Below are positions 35,568-44,520 of a DNA stretch of 64,000 nt, piece by piece. The notes below the pieces were generated by a model. That model did no database searches and was not told where the DNA came from. It saw only the letters and a list, made by a program, of their open reading frames with translations. Origin of the DNA: Rhizosphaericola mali. GTDB lineage: Bacteria; Bacteroidota; Bacteroidia; Chitinophagales; Chitinophagaceae. The DNA is taken from positions 868,001 through 932,000 of the forward strand of contig NZ_CP044016.1 in NCBI RefSeq assembly GCF_004337365.2. Direction: 5' to 3'. Numbering within the stretch: position 1 is the stretch's first letter; each line of letters starts with the position of its first letter. The position numbers and the translations under genes were made by a program.

Positions 35568-36008
35568 ATGAAAAAAGATATCAAGATTCTTTTGGTAACT
35601 CTATTTATTTTCCAATCATTTGCTTGTATGCATATGAAGAAATTAAGGCAATATCGAGATATCTATACTAGCGAATTCAAATTAGAATATTTAGAACGAT
35701 TTTTGACGTTGACGTATAATAATTCCCCTGAAATTAAGTCCATTTTATTAGAAGATAAAAGTGGGTATACAGAACCCATATTGTCGCCACAAGATTTGTT
35801 TTTTATTCAAAGTATTGCACAAAAAGATGCTGATTTTATTAAAAAAGATTCTATTGCATCTATGGGAACAAGAGCTGAAGGCGCAGAAGGAAAGCAAATC
35901 CTATTTTTTTTGATGAAAAAAATAGAAGATAGAAAATTGGAAAAAATAGCGAGAAAAAGATTTAAAATAACGAAAAAGGACCCACATTATAATTCCTTAC
36001 TGTTGTAG
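35568..36008 (+). CDS. Hypothetical small lipoprotein
   Basis: A 146-residue protein I do not recognise. A hydrophobic N-terminus (ILLVTLFIFQSFACMHMKK) with FAC at about residue 20 suggests a lipoprotein signal. The rest is polar and helical with a basic end (LEKIARKRFKITKKD) and no visible domain. It is convergent to mgsA with 14 bp between the stops. The long AT-rich upstream gap leaves its promoter unassigned. Confidence 0.6.
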   Translation: MKKDIKILLVTLFIFQSFACMHMKKLRQYRDIYTSEFKLEYLERFLTLTYNNSPEIKSILLEDKSGYTEPILSPQDLFFIQSIAQKDADFIKKDSIASMGTRAEGAEGKQILFFLMKKIEDRKLEKIARKRFKITKKDPHYNSLLL

Positions 36009-36022
36009 ATCCTTTGCATATT

Positions 36023-36481
36023 TTAATCCTTAATTTTTCTATTCAAATAACTGCTATAATCCGGAATTTCAATTTCATAATCTCCAGCCATATAAGGTGA
36101 TGAAACTAGAAAATCAGCAGATGCTCGATTCAATGCCATGGGAATATTCCAAGCTGTGCCTAATCTCACCAAGGCTCTTACATCACTATCGTGTGGCTGC
36201 ATCTCCATCGGATCAGAGAAGAAAATCATCAAATCAATTTTTCCTGTAGCGATCAATGCACCGATTTCTTGATCACCGCCCAATGGACCGCTCAACATTC
36301 GGTTAACAGGTTGTTTGATTTCGGATTCAATCAATTTTCCAGTGGTGCCAGTGGCAAATAAAATATGATTCGCGAGTGCTGCTTTATTTTCTTTTACCCA
36401 AGCGATGAGGTCGTTTTTTTTATGGTCGTGTGCAATTAATGCAATCGATTTTTTTGTGCTGATAACTCTTTTGGATTCCAT
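36023..36481 (-). CDS. mgsA: Methylglyoxal synthase
   Basis: A 152-residue cytoplasmic enzyme that converts dihydroxyacetone phosphate to methylglyoxal, a bypass of lower glycolysis under phosphate limitation. Matching motifs are IALIAHDHKKNDLIAWV at the N-terminus, the phosphate-binding ATGTTG, LSGPLGGDQEIGALIA with the catalytic Asp, and FFSDPMEMQPHDSDVRALVR. Length fits the family. It lies 8 bp after the upstream acyltransferase-like gene, so the two are probably one operon. Confidence 0.95.
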   Translation of the reverse strand: MESKRVISTKKSIALIAHDHKKNDLIAWVKENKAALANHILFATGTTGKLIESEIKQPVNRMLSGPLGGDQEIGALIATGKIDLMIFFSDPMEMQPHDSDVRALVRLGTAWNIPMALNRASADFLVSSPYMAGDYEIEIPDYSSYLNRKIKD

Positions 36482-36489
36482 ATAATTTT

Positions 36490-37674
36490 TTATTTTTTAT
36501 ACGTGATTTCAGGATGAGATTCGAATGGATATTTTTGGTCAAAAATATAGCGATAGGTGATCATGTGACGACTTCTTTTGCTACCAAGATGTTGATACAG
36601 ATTCAACATTCTCGGATTCCATTCAGATGTCCAACCCATTTCATAATCTTCGTATTGCGAATCTTGTTGAATGACTTTTGCACCTTCATATATTAAAAAA
36701 GCATCGACACCTAATATTTGAAATTTGGGAATGACACCAAAAACAATTCCTGTAAAGCGTTTACATTGTTTTGTTTTTTTCAAATATAAAACCTTCAATT
36801 TTTGCCATAAACCGAATTTGCCATTTAACTTTTTGAAATATTGATTGACGTCAGGAATATTGATCCACATGGCAATCGGCTGTTCGTTATAATAGGCAAA
36901 CCATACCAATTTGGGATCGATAATGGCTTTCATTTCTTTGAATAAATGTAAAACTTGCTCTTTCGTAATGGATTTATTCTCTTTATGTTGCGCCCATGCA
37001 ACATTGTAAATCGCTGTAAAATCTTGTGCAAATTTGTCCAATTTATCCAAAGTCAAATGTTGTGCACTGTATTCTGGTTTGGCGGCGAGTCGGTCGTGTC
37101 GCAATTTTATTTTTTCAGGTAATTGATGCGAAACAGATAAGTAAAAATAATATTGGTTGTAGTAATTTTGAAAACCATAATTTTCAAATAATCGTTGGTA
37201 ATAGGGCGGATTGTACGACATGCCATAATAAGGCTCTGTTTCAAAACCTTCCACCAATAATCCCCAATTTTTATCTCTATCCCCAATATTGATAGGACCG
37301 TCCATAGCATCCATCCCATTGGATTGCAGCCATTTTTTTGCTGTATCAAATAATTGATTTGCAGCAAGTTGATCATCAATACAATCAAAATAACCACATC
37401 CTCCAGTCGGAAAGTCTGTACCGAAATTTTTATAAATTGGATCTATAAAAGCGGCAATTCTTCCTATAACATTGCCTTCCTTTTTTAGAATCCAGCGATT
37501 TACTTTTCCGTTTTTGAGATGTTTGTTTTGGGTGGGTTGGAATGTTGCTATGATTTCTTTGTTCAACGGTCGGATGTACGCCGGATTATTGCGATTAACC
37601 AACACATTGATTTCGATAAAATCCTTTTCGTCTTGCGGCGTCCTTACTTCGACTAATTCCATATTTGCTCCCAT
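36490..37674 (-). CDS. Uncharacterised GNAT-like protein
   Basis: A 394-residue protein from a family conserved in Bacteroidota but not one I can assign to a reaction. It shows GNAT-like elements: GRIAAFIDPIYKNF, then GGCGYFDCIDDQLAANQLFD as a possible acyl-CoA region, GPINIGDRDKNWGLLVEGFE, and a second half with QPIAMWINIPDVNQYFKKLN and WTSEWNPRMLNLYQHLGSKR. Two GNAT-like halves, as in Fem or N-myristoyltransferase-type folds, are possible. ATG at 37674 or 37662 may be the start. It is cotranscribed with mgsA. Confidence 0.7.
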   Translation of the reverse strand: MGANMELVEVRTPQDEKDFIEINVLVNRNNPAYIRPLNKEIIATFQPTQNKHLKNGKVNRWILKKEGNVIGRIAAFIDPIYKNFGTDFPTGGCGYFDCIDDQLAANQLFDTAKKWLQSNGMDAMDGPINIGDRDKNWGLLVEGFETEPYYGMSYNPPYYQRLFENYGFQNYYNQYYFYLSVSHQLPEKIKLRHDRLAAKPEYSAQHLTLDKLDKFAQDFTAIYNVAWAQHKENKSITKEQVLHLFKEMKAIIDPKLVWFAYYNEQPIAMWINIPDVNQYFKKLNGKFGLWQKLKVLYLKKTKQCKRFTGIVFGVIPKFQILGVDAFLIYEGAKVIQQDSQYEDYEMGWTSEWNPRMLNLYQHLGSKRSRHMITYRYIFDQKYPFESHPEITYKK

Positions 37675-37764
37675 CTGTCTCAATTAGTGACAAAATAAGC
37701 AAAAAAATGTGTTGTTTAAAAATATAGCTGTCGATAAATACCTCAACATTTTCAATTACTTAAG

Positions 37765-37772
37765 TATTTTTG
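37765..37772 (+). promoter_or_regulatory. Candidate -7 element for the FAD dehydrogenase gene
   Basis: TATTTTTG matches TAnnTTTG and ends 9 nt before the ATG at 37782, so the transcript would be nearly leaderless. No good -33 element is seen at the expected spacing. Confidence 0.4.
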
Positions 37773-37781
37773 CAACATCTT

Positions 37782-39413
37782 ATGCAACAAAAAGTTTCTC
37801 TTCGTATACGTCCGGCGGATTTATTGGATGAAAATGCTGTGAAAATAGCCATTTCACAAGAATTGGAAATTAAGAAAAATACCATTTCTGGTTATTATTT
37901 ATTAAAAAAATCATTGGACGCACGTAGCAGAACGATTTGGTATAATTTGACCTTGAACGTATTTATTGATGAGCCTTTTAAAAATAGAGCCATCATGCCG
38001 ACTTTGTTGCAAGATGTGCACAATGCGACACATTCTGTTATCGTCGTTGGAGCCGGTCCTGCAGGTTTGTACGCCGCATTGGAATTGATTGAGCAAGGTG
38101 TAAAACCAATTGTACTTGAAAGAGGGAAAAATGTACGTGATCGTCGACGAGATTTGGCTCAATTAAACAAAGAAGGTGTTGTCAATCCGGAAAGTAATTA
38201 CTGTTTTGGCGAAGGTGGCGCAGGTACGTACAGCGATGGCAAATTATATACGCGAAGTAATAAGCGCGGTAGTATTGAAAAAGCATTGAATATTTTTGTA
38301 CAATTCGGGGCCGATGAAGCCATTTTGTACGATGCACATCCTCATATCGGTACAAATAAATTACCACATATTATCAGCGCCATGCGTGACGCAATTATTG
38401 ATTGCGGTGGTGAGATTTTATTTGAAAAAAAATTAGTTGATTTTCATATTGATAATGGAAAAATTCAGGAAATTATTACTTCGGATGGGGATAAATTGCC
38501 ATGTGAAGCAATGATTTTGGCTACAGGACATTCCGCACGAGATATTTTTCATCTTTTACATGATAAGGAAATATTGATCGAATCCAAACCATTTGCATTA
38601 GGCGTACGTATAGAACATCCGCAAGAGTTAATTAATTCTATTCAATATTGTCGTCATGCCGGGATGGAAGATAATTTAAGTGTATTGCCTCCCGCTTCGT
38701 ACAGTTTGGTGGAGCAAGTACATCAGCGTGGCGTATTTAGTTTCTGTATGTGTCCAGGTGGTATCATTGCTCCAGCCGCAACTAGTCCGAAAGAATTGGT
38801 GGTAAATGGTTGGTCGCCTAGTAAACGAAATAATCCTTATGCCAATAGCGGTATGGTCGTACAGATTACCAATGCAGATGCTTTCAAATATTTCCAAAAA
38901 CAAAATCAAGAAATAGATATAAATAATCCATTGCTTTTGATGGAATTTCAGAAAAGCATTGAATCCAAAGCGTATCAAGTAGGAGGAGGTAAAATGATGG
39001 CTCCAGCACAGCGTATGACGGATTTTGTACAAAGGAAAGTATCTAGTTCTTTGAATGAAAATAGCTATATACCCGGATTAAATTCTGCTGATTTGAGAGA
39101 TGTATTGCCCGCATTTGTATATGATTCTTTAGCAGATGGTTTTACTGCTTTTGGAAAAAAAATGCCTGGTTATTTTACCGAAAATGCCAATGTTGTTGCG
39201 ACGGAAAGTCGCACGTCTTCTCCCGTTAGAATCCCACGTGACAAAGAAACTTTGCAACATCCTCAGATCAAAAATTTGTTTCCATGTGGAGAAGGTGCTG
39301 GATATGCAGGAGGTATAATAAGTGCAGCTATGGATGGGCAAATTTGCGCTGATTTTGCTACTTACTATTTAAAAAGAGAGGATAAACAAAAAAATAAATG
39401 GGTCGAACTTTAA
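37782..39413 (+). CDS. FAD-dependent dehydrogenase (COG2509 type)
   Basis: A 543-residue flavoprotein of unknown substrate. After an N-terminal domain of about 85 residues, the FAD-binding Rossmann motif VIVVGAGPAGLYAALELIEQ appears, with LERGKNVRDRRRD and the conserved NYCFGEGGAGTYSDGKLYTR. A second glycine-rich region near the C-terminus (NLFPCGEGAGYAGGIISAAM) closes the FAD site. Similar proteins are annotated only as NAD(P)/FAD-dependent oxidoreductases. ATG at 37782 (MQQKVSLRIRP) is chosen over TTG at 37770. Cytoplasmic. Confidence 0.9.
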   Translation: MQQKVSLRIRPADLLDENAVKIAISQELEIKKNTISGYYLLKKSLDARSRTIWYNLTLNVFIDEPFKNRAIMPTLLQDVHNATHSVIVVGAGPAGLYAALELIEQGVKPIVLERGKNVRDRRRDLAQLNKEGVVNPESNYCFGEGGAGTYSDGKLYTRSNKRGSIEKALNIFVQFGADEAILYDAHPHIGTNKLPHIISAMRDAIIDCGGEILFEKKLVDFHIDNGKIQEIITSDGDKLPCEAMILATGHSARDIFHLLHDKEILIESKPFALGVRIEHPQELINSIQYCRHAGMEDNLSVLPPASYSLVEQVHQRGVFSFCMCPGGIIAPAATSPKELVVNGWSPSKRNNPYANSGMVVQITNADAFKYFQKQNQEIDINNPLLLMEFQKSIESKAYQVGGGKMMAPAQRMTDFVQRKVSSSLNENSYIPGLNSADLRDVLPAFVYDSLADGFTAFGKKMPGYFTENANVVATESRTSSPVRIPRDKETLQHPQIKNLFPCGEGAGYAGGIISAAMDGQICADFATYYLKREDKQKNKWVEL

Positions 39414-39474
39414 AAAATTGGCAAGATTCGTGCTTATTTATGAAAAGTAAAATTTTACAACTGTAACCTTACAC

Positions 39475-40332
39475 ATGAAATGCTCAATTTTTGGATGGCT
39501 GATTTGGATGATTTGCGTAGCGAATATAGCAAGCGCGCAGGATTCTCTCACTAATCCAATATTCAAATTACATAATCAATTTACCAAAATCAGCGACGTA
39601 ACTTCTACGACGCAAATGTCGTTGAATAACCAAAATTATAATTATTCGATTAATGCGCATTTTGAGAGCAATTATGAAATTGTAAATGTGCTTGATTCAA
39701 ATAGATATGATATCAGATTTTCTTTAAATGTGATCAATACGGAAGTGAGTACGAATGGTGTGAATATGAAATTCGATTCTCAAAATGATTCGCTCAACAC
39801 GGATTCTATCATTGCGAAGCCATTGTCGGATATTTTGGGTAAAAGTTTTCATTTTATAATCAATAAAAAGGGATTTATTATTACTGCGGATACTTCGATG
39901 TTGTTAAAAAAAGCCAATACGTATATGTCCAATACCTTGCTGAATGGTTATGGGATGAAAGCAGGAGATAAATTGGATATTTTGTTTGAAGATCTAGACA
40001 GCATTTCTGATGTAGGCAAGCAATGGGTTGATACACTCAATGCACCTGATGGACAACGTGTAACGAATTATACGGTAGAAAAAATATTTAACCAAAATGT
40101 ATTACTCAATCAATCAGGCACATTAAATAAAATTTTACAAATTCAAAAAGAAAATTTTAAGACAAATGCACTATTTGAAGGCAATTTTTCGGGTAAAGTA
40201 AATTTGTATAAAAATACGGGTCTGATTACGGAGCGCACGATGGATATTCAGATGAATAGTTCTATTGAAGTAGGTGATACTAAAATACCTACAACATCAC
40301 ATACCGTTTTAAAGGAAACCATACATGAATAA
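39475..40332 (+). CDS. DUF6263-like secreted protein
   Basis: A 285-residue exported protein with a signal peptide (WLIWMICVANIASAQ). The mature part is beta-rich, with the pattern of DUF6263: early strands LSFNV-like RYDIRFSLNVINTEVS, a central LGKSFHFIINKKGFI and late ETNYTVEKIFNQNVLLNQSG-like strands. The function is unknown. It sits 61 bp after the FAD dehydrogenase and 47 bp before malQ, with a hairpin in the latter gap. Confidence 0.65.
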   Translation: MKCSIFGWLIWMICVANIASAQDSLTNPIFKLHNQFTKISDVTSTTQMSLNNQNYNYSINAHFESNYEIVNVLDSNRYDIRFSLNVINTEVSTNGVNMKFDSQNDSLNTDSIIAKPLSDILGKSFHFIINKKGFIITADTSMLLKKANTYMSNTLLNGYGMKAGDKLDILFEDLDSISDVGKQWVDTLNAPDGQRVTNYTVEKIFNQNVLLNQSGTLNKILQIQKENFKTNALFEGNFSGKVNLYKNTGLITERTMDIQMNSSIEVGDTKIPTTSHTVLKETIHE

Positions 40333-40337
40333 AATTA

Positions 40338-40375
40338 CTTAACTTAGGGACGATTATTTTACCTACTAAGTTAAG
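40338..40375 (+). promoter_or_regulatory. Inverted repeat next to the malQ start codon
   Basis: Perfect 10-nt arms CTTAACTTAG and CTAAGTTAAG separated by 18 nt. The second arm ends 4 nt before the malQ ATG, so the folded RNA would cover the ribosome entry site. No T-run follows, so it does not look like a simple terminator. Confidence 0.45.
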
Positions 40376-40379
40376 CACA

Positions 40380-43253
40380 ATGAAAAAGGCAAATGTTGAC
40401 TCGAAGACATCTAGCAAAGCATCTCCTATAAAAAAAGAGGTAAAGCCCAAGAAAATAGAAAAGGTTGTAGCAAAAAAGACTGTAACCAAAGTTGTCGCTG
40501 TGGAAAAAGCGCCAGCGAAAGAAAGAATACCCAAAAAAGCATCCAAACCTATTGATAAAGTAAAGCCAACTTACTTTCTTACTTTTCAACTAAATTATCA
40601 TACAGAAGATGGAGAATCTGTTTGGTTGACAGATGTAAGTGGGTTCACTGAGGACTCGGCGATTCAATTAATGCAATTTGAAAATAGTGAGTATTGGAAA
40701 TGTACCAAAGAAATACAATGGGATAAAATACCTGAAAGTATTACTTATCAATATCATATAAAGAAAAAAGATGGTAGTTTTTTGAATGACTTTAAACCGA
40801 AAACGGTCACTAATGATAAATTTACCAATACGCAGATATTTATAAGAGATTATTGGGATTATGCTGGCTATTTTGCGCATACTTTTGAAACCGCAGCTTT
40901 TGATGTATTGCTACATAAGAAGAATTGGAACGATGTTGTGCCCAAAAGCACAACGAAAGCGACCCATTTTTTTCAAATAAATGCACCCATTTTAACGGAA
41001 AATGAAGCGGTTGGAATTTGGGGAGATGCTGATAATTTGGGAGCATGGAAAGAAGGCGGATTTCTTCCAATGGCCTATGATCAACAAGAAAAATTGTGGA
41101 AAGTTGCAGTTAATTTTCCTCTTGAAACAGCACATTTTCATTACAAATACATCGTTTACGATACCCAAACCAAACAAATAAAACAAGTCGAAACGGGAGA
41201 AAACAGATATAGTTTTAATTTTTCGGATATATCAGTTGTTCAAAATGATGGATTTCTCCGATTTGCTTCAGATCATTGGAAAGGCGCAGGTGTCAATATT
41301 CCGCTTTTTAGTATTAGATCAGAGTGTGATTTTGGAATTGGTGATTTTGCGGGTTTGGAAAAATTTATCTTTTGGAGTAAAAACGCAGGTTTAAAACTGG
41401 TGCAATTGCTTCCGATAAATGATACAACGCAATTAGGCGGTTGGAAAGAATCTTATCCATATTCTGCAATTTCCGTATTTGCATTGCATCCTATTTATGT
41501 AGACATTATTTCTTTGTTTGGAAAATCGGCAAAGAATATTGCTTATTTAAAAAAAATAGAGAAGGAGAGATGTCGATTAAATGCACTAGAAAAATTGGAC
41601 TATGAATCTGTTTTTCGACTAAAGATGGATGCGCTACAATATATATTCCCAATAAAGAAGAAAACGACATTCGCATCCGCAGATTTTAAGCAATTCTATG
41701 AGGTAAATAAATTTTGGCTCAAGTCTTATGCATTGTTTTGTACTTTAAGAGATCAGAAACAAAGTGTTGAATTTGAAACTTGGGAAAATGCTAGCGTTTA
41801 TTCGGATGAATTATTTGAAAAAAAATATATAAGCGATGGTACTTCAATTGATTTTTATGTATTTATCCAATATATTTTACATAGCCAATTGTCTTCTGTT
41901 GTCGAGATTGCCAAGCAAAATGGAATTGTCTTAAAAGGAGATATCGCTATTGGCGTGGATCGTCATAGCGTAGATGTATGGCAAAATCCTGATTTGTTTG
42001 ATGTCGAAATGCAAGCAGGTGCACCACCAGATTTTTTCACTAAAGCTGGTCAGAACTGGGGATTTCCAATTTATAATTGGGCAAATATGGGGAAAGATGA
42101 TTTTCAATGGTGGAGAGGTCGATTGGCACATATGTCCCAATATTTTCAAGCGATAAGGCTAGATCATATACTTGGATTTTTCCGTATTTGGTCGATTCCT
42201 GTTGCTAATACGCAAGGATTACTAGGTTATTTTCAACCAGCTTTAGGATATTCGGAAAATGAATTGTTACAATGGGGAATTCATTTCGATTACGAAAGAT
42301 ATTGTCAACCCTTTATTTCTGAGACAATTTTAGATGTTACTTTCTATGAACAAAAAGAAACTATAAAGGCAGAATTTTTAGATCAAAAATGGGATGATTT
42401 ATATCGATTTAAGTCGCATTTGGACACACAAAAAAAGCTCGTAGAATATTTTAAAACGAAAGAGGTTACGGATAATAGTCAATGGATTTTAACAGAATTA
42501 TTATCGCTTCTGGCCAATGTTATATTGATTCAAGATATCCATTTGCCACAAATATATCATTGTCGTTTTCAGTTATTTGAGACCAAATCTTACGAGGCCT
42601 TAAGTGCCTATGAAAAAGATAAATTGTATCATTTGCATAATCAATATTTCTACGAAAGACAAAATCAATTATGGCAAAAATTAGGCTTGGAAAAATTACC
42701 ATTATTGAAAGATGCTTCTAATATGTTGGTTTGTGGTGAAGACCTAGGCATGGTACCTTCTATTGTGCCTTCCGTAATGCAAAATTTGGGAATTCTTGGT
42801 CTGCGTGTTGAGCGTATGTCCACGCAACCAGAGCGTTTGTTTGAGTCTCCTTTAAGTGTTTCTTATTTGAATGTTGTCATGCCTTCCACACATGATACTT
42901 TGCCACTACGCAATTGGTATACTTCGTTAGACGCGTTAAAAAAAGAGCAATATTATCATCAAGAATTGAGATTGTCAGGAACCGTTCCTACTCAATATTC
43001 ATCTATTTTGTCGGAGCAAATTATCTTGATGCATTTACAATCTCCAGCGATATGGGCTATATTTTTATTACAAGATTTGTTTGGATTAGAATCTGATCTA
43101 ACCAATTCAAATATGGAAGCGGATATAATTAACAGGCCAGAGGTTCCCAATTTTTATTGGCAATACCGGATGCATCTAACTATCGAAAATTTACAAAAAA
43201 ATAGCAGTTTTTGCCAAAAGATTCAAAATCTTTTGCAGTTTTGCGCACGTTAA
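40380..43253 (+). CDS. malQ: 4-alpha-glucanotransferase (GH77) with CBM20 domains
   Basis: A 957-residue enzyme that transfers alpha-1,4-glucan segments and so links maltodextrin and glycogen metabolism. The first 62 residues or so are about one-third lysine, with Ala/Pro (for example KPKKIEKVVAKKTVTK), a histone-tail-like extension. Two CBM20-type starch-binding domains follow (YFLTFQLNYHTEDGESVWLT; FFQINAPILTENEAVGIWG). The GH77 catalytic core has the nucleophile in GDIAIGVDRHSVDVW, the acid/base Glu in VCGEDLGMVP and the Asp in MPSTHDTLPLR. The architecture resembles plant DPE2 and Bacteroidota MalQ apart from the tail. Confidence 0.94.
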   Translation: MKKANVDSKTSSKASPIKKEVKPKKIEKVVAKKTVTKVVAVEKAPAKERIPKKASKPIDKVKPTYFLTFQLNYHTEDGESVWLTDVSGFTEDSAIQLMQFENSEYWKCTKEIQWDKIPESITYQYHIKKKDGSFLNDFKPKTVTNDKFTNTQIFIRDYWDYAGYFAHTFETAAFDVLLHKKNWNDVVPKSTTKATHFFQINAPILTENEAVGIWGDADNLGAWKEGGFLPMAYDQQEKLWKVAVNFPLETAHFHYKYIVYDTQTKQIKQVETGENRYSFNFSDISVVQNDGFLRFASDHWKGAGVNIPLFSIRSECDFGIGDFAGLEKFIFWSKNAGLKLVQLLPINDTTQLGGWKESYPYSAISVFALHPIYVDIISLFGKSAKNIAYLKKIEKERCRLNALEKLDYESVFRLKMDALQYIFPIKKKTTFASADFKQFYEVNKFWLKSYALFCTLRDQKQSVEFETWENASVYSDELFEKKYISDGTSIDFYVFIQYILHSQLSSVVEIAKQNGIVLKGDIAIGVDRHSVDVWQNPDLFDVEMQAGAPPDFFTKAGQNWGFPIYNWANMGKDDFQWWRGRLAHMSQYFQAIRLDHILGFFRIWSIPVANTQGLLGYFQPALGYSENELLQWGIHFDYERYCQPFISETILDVTFYEQKETIKAEFLDQKWDDLYRFKSHLDTQKKLVEYFKTKEVTDNSQWILTELLSLLANVILIQDIHLPQIYHCRFQLFETKSYEALSAYEKDKLYHLHNQYFYERQNQLWQKLGLEKLPLLKDASNMLVCGEDLGMVPSIVPSVMQNLGILGLRVERMSTQPERLFESPLSVSYLNVVMPSTHDTLPLRNWYTSLDALKKEQYYHQELRLSGTVPTQYSSILSEQIILMHLQSPAIWAIFLLQDLFGLESDLTNSNMEADIINRPEVPNFYWQYRMHLTIENLQKNSSFCQKIQNLLQFCAR

Positions 43254-43270
43254 AGATCAAAATTAGAATT

Positions 43271-44092
43271 ATGTCAGAATTAATGAATCGATTAAATGAA
43301 ACGGTTTCATTTATAAAAACGAAATTTTCAGAAACTCCAGTTGCCGGCGTAGTATTGGGAAGTGGACTCGGAAATCTTACAAAAGATATAGATGTAGAGG
43401 TAGAAATCCCTTATGAGGAAATTCCCAATTTTCCTGTAAGTACAGTAAAAGGTCACCAAGGAAAATTAATCTTCGGTAAACTAGGAGGGAAGACGATTGT
43501 TGCAATGGCTGGACGTTTTCATTTTTATGAAGGTTATGCACCAAGTAAGATCATTTACCCCATTCAAATAATGAAATTATTGGGGATTTCCACTGTATTT
43601 CTTTCTAACGCGAGTGGTGGCGTGAATACCTCATTTAAAGTAGGTGATTTGATGATTATCAAAGATCATATAAGTTTCTTTACTGTAAATCCACTAATTG
43701 GTCCCAATGAAGAAGAATTAGGTACTCGTTTTCCTGATATGAGCGAACCTTATAATAAAGCATTAATTGTTAAAGCAAAAGACTTAGCAACTCAGTTTGG
43801 ATATGATTTAAAAGAAGGTGTGTATGTGGGCGTAACGGGGCCTACATTTGAAACGCATGCGGAGTATAGATTGATTAAAGCCGTAGGCGGTGACGTTGTC
43901 GGTATGAGTACAGTACAAGAAGTGATTGCTGCTAGACATGCGGGTATTGACGTATTTGCACTAAGTGTAGTTACAGACATGGGGATCAGAGATAATGATG
44001 ATGAGATTACCCATGAAGAAGTTTTAGCGGCCGCAAATGCTGCTGAACCTAAGATGACAGCCATATTTAAAGGCTTAATCGAACAATTGTAA
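43271..44092 (+). CDS. Purine-nucleoside phosphorylase
   Basis: A 273-residue trimeric-type (PNP class I/II, PunA-like) phosphorylase that splits inosine and guanosine to base and ribose-1-phosphate. Motifs are VLGSGLGNLTKD, the phosphate site GHQGKL and AGRFHFYEG, LSNASGGVN, and TFETHAEYRLIKAVGGDVVGMSTVQEV for base recognition. ATG at 43271 (MSELMNRLNETV) is chosen; the longer reading overlaps malQ by 43 bp and adds unrelated residues. It is immediately downstream of malQ and upstream of tRNA-Val. Confidence 0.94.
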   Translation: MSELMNRLNETVSFIKTKFSETPVAGVVLGSGLGNLTKDIDVEVEIPYEEIPNFPVSTVKGHQGKLIFGKLGGKTIVAMAGRFHFYEGYAPSKIIYPIQIMKLLGISTVFLSNASGGVNTSFKVGDLMIIKDHISFFTVNPLIGPNEEELGTRFPDMSEPYNKALIVKAKDLATQFGYDLKEGVYVGVTGPTFETHAEYRLIKAVGGDVVGMSTVQEVIAARHAGIDVFALSVVTDMGIRDNDDEITHEEVLAAANAAEPKMTAIFKGLIEQL

Positions 44093-44110
44093 ATTTTTTT
44101 TAGAAAAAAT

Positions 44111-44141
44111 TTTGTAGTTCAAAATCAGCCCCCTATATTTG
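44111..44141 (+). promoter_or_regulatory. tRNA-Val promoter
   Basis: TTTG (44111-44114), 19 nt, then TATATTTG (44134-44141) is an exact match to the Bacteroidota -33/-7 consensus, ending 13 nt before the tRNA. Confidence 0.7.
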
Positions 44142-44154
44142 CACTCCCAACAAC

Positions 44155-44229
44155 GGGAGCTTAGCTCAGCTGGTTTAGAGCATCTGCCTTACAAGCAGAG
44201 GGTCACAGGTTCGAACCCTGTAGCTCCCA
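44155..44229 (+). tRNA. tRNA-Val(TAC)
   Basis: A complete 75-nt cloverleaf: acceptor GGGAGCT pairs with AGCTCCC, D-stem GCTC/GAGC, anticodon stem TCTGC/GCAGA with loop CTTACAA (anticodon TAC, 44190-44192), T-stem ACAGG/CCTGT with TTCGAAC loop, discriminator A. The CCA end is not encoded. A second copy of its 3' half lies at 59290-59331. Confidence 0.97.
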
Positions 44230-44230
44230 C

Positions 44231-44268
44231 AAAAAAAAGAGTTGCAACTATTGCAACTCTTTTTTTTG
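44231..44268 (+). terminator. Terminator of tRNA-Val
   Basis: Stem GAGTTGCAA / TTGCAACTC with a 3-nt loop, flanked by A8 and T8. An almost identical copy accompanies the tRNA fragment at 59253-59289. Confidence 0.88.
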
Positions 44269-44520
44269 TTTACAAACTATAATAAATCAATATTAAATCA
44301 TCTTCATTTTAATAAATTATTATAAATATTACAACATTGCAATTTATGATATTTCTAGGCACTTTTAGCTAGTATTATATTTTTGCAAACTCTAATCTTA
44401 GTATTCCCTTCAATAATATTTAAATGCACCTTTATTAATTCGTCAATGAAATAATTATTATCAGTGGATTTAAAAAAAACTGCCCCTGAAATTATAGGAG
44501 ATTACAATCAAAAATGATTT

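Noticed and set aside
38676-39032. 118-codon minus-strand frame inside the FAD dehydrogenase gene
   Set aside because: It is a shadow of a well-supported gene on the other strand; Cys/His/Tyr-rich composition and no known domain.
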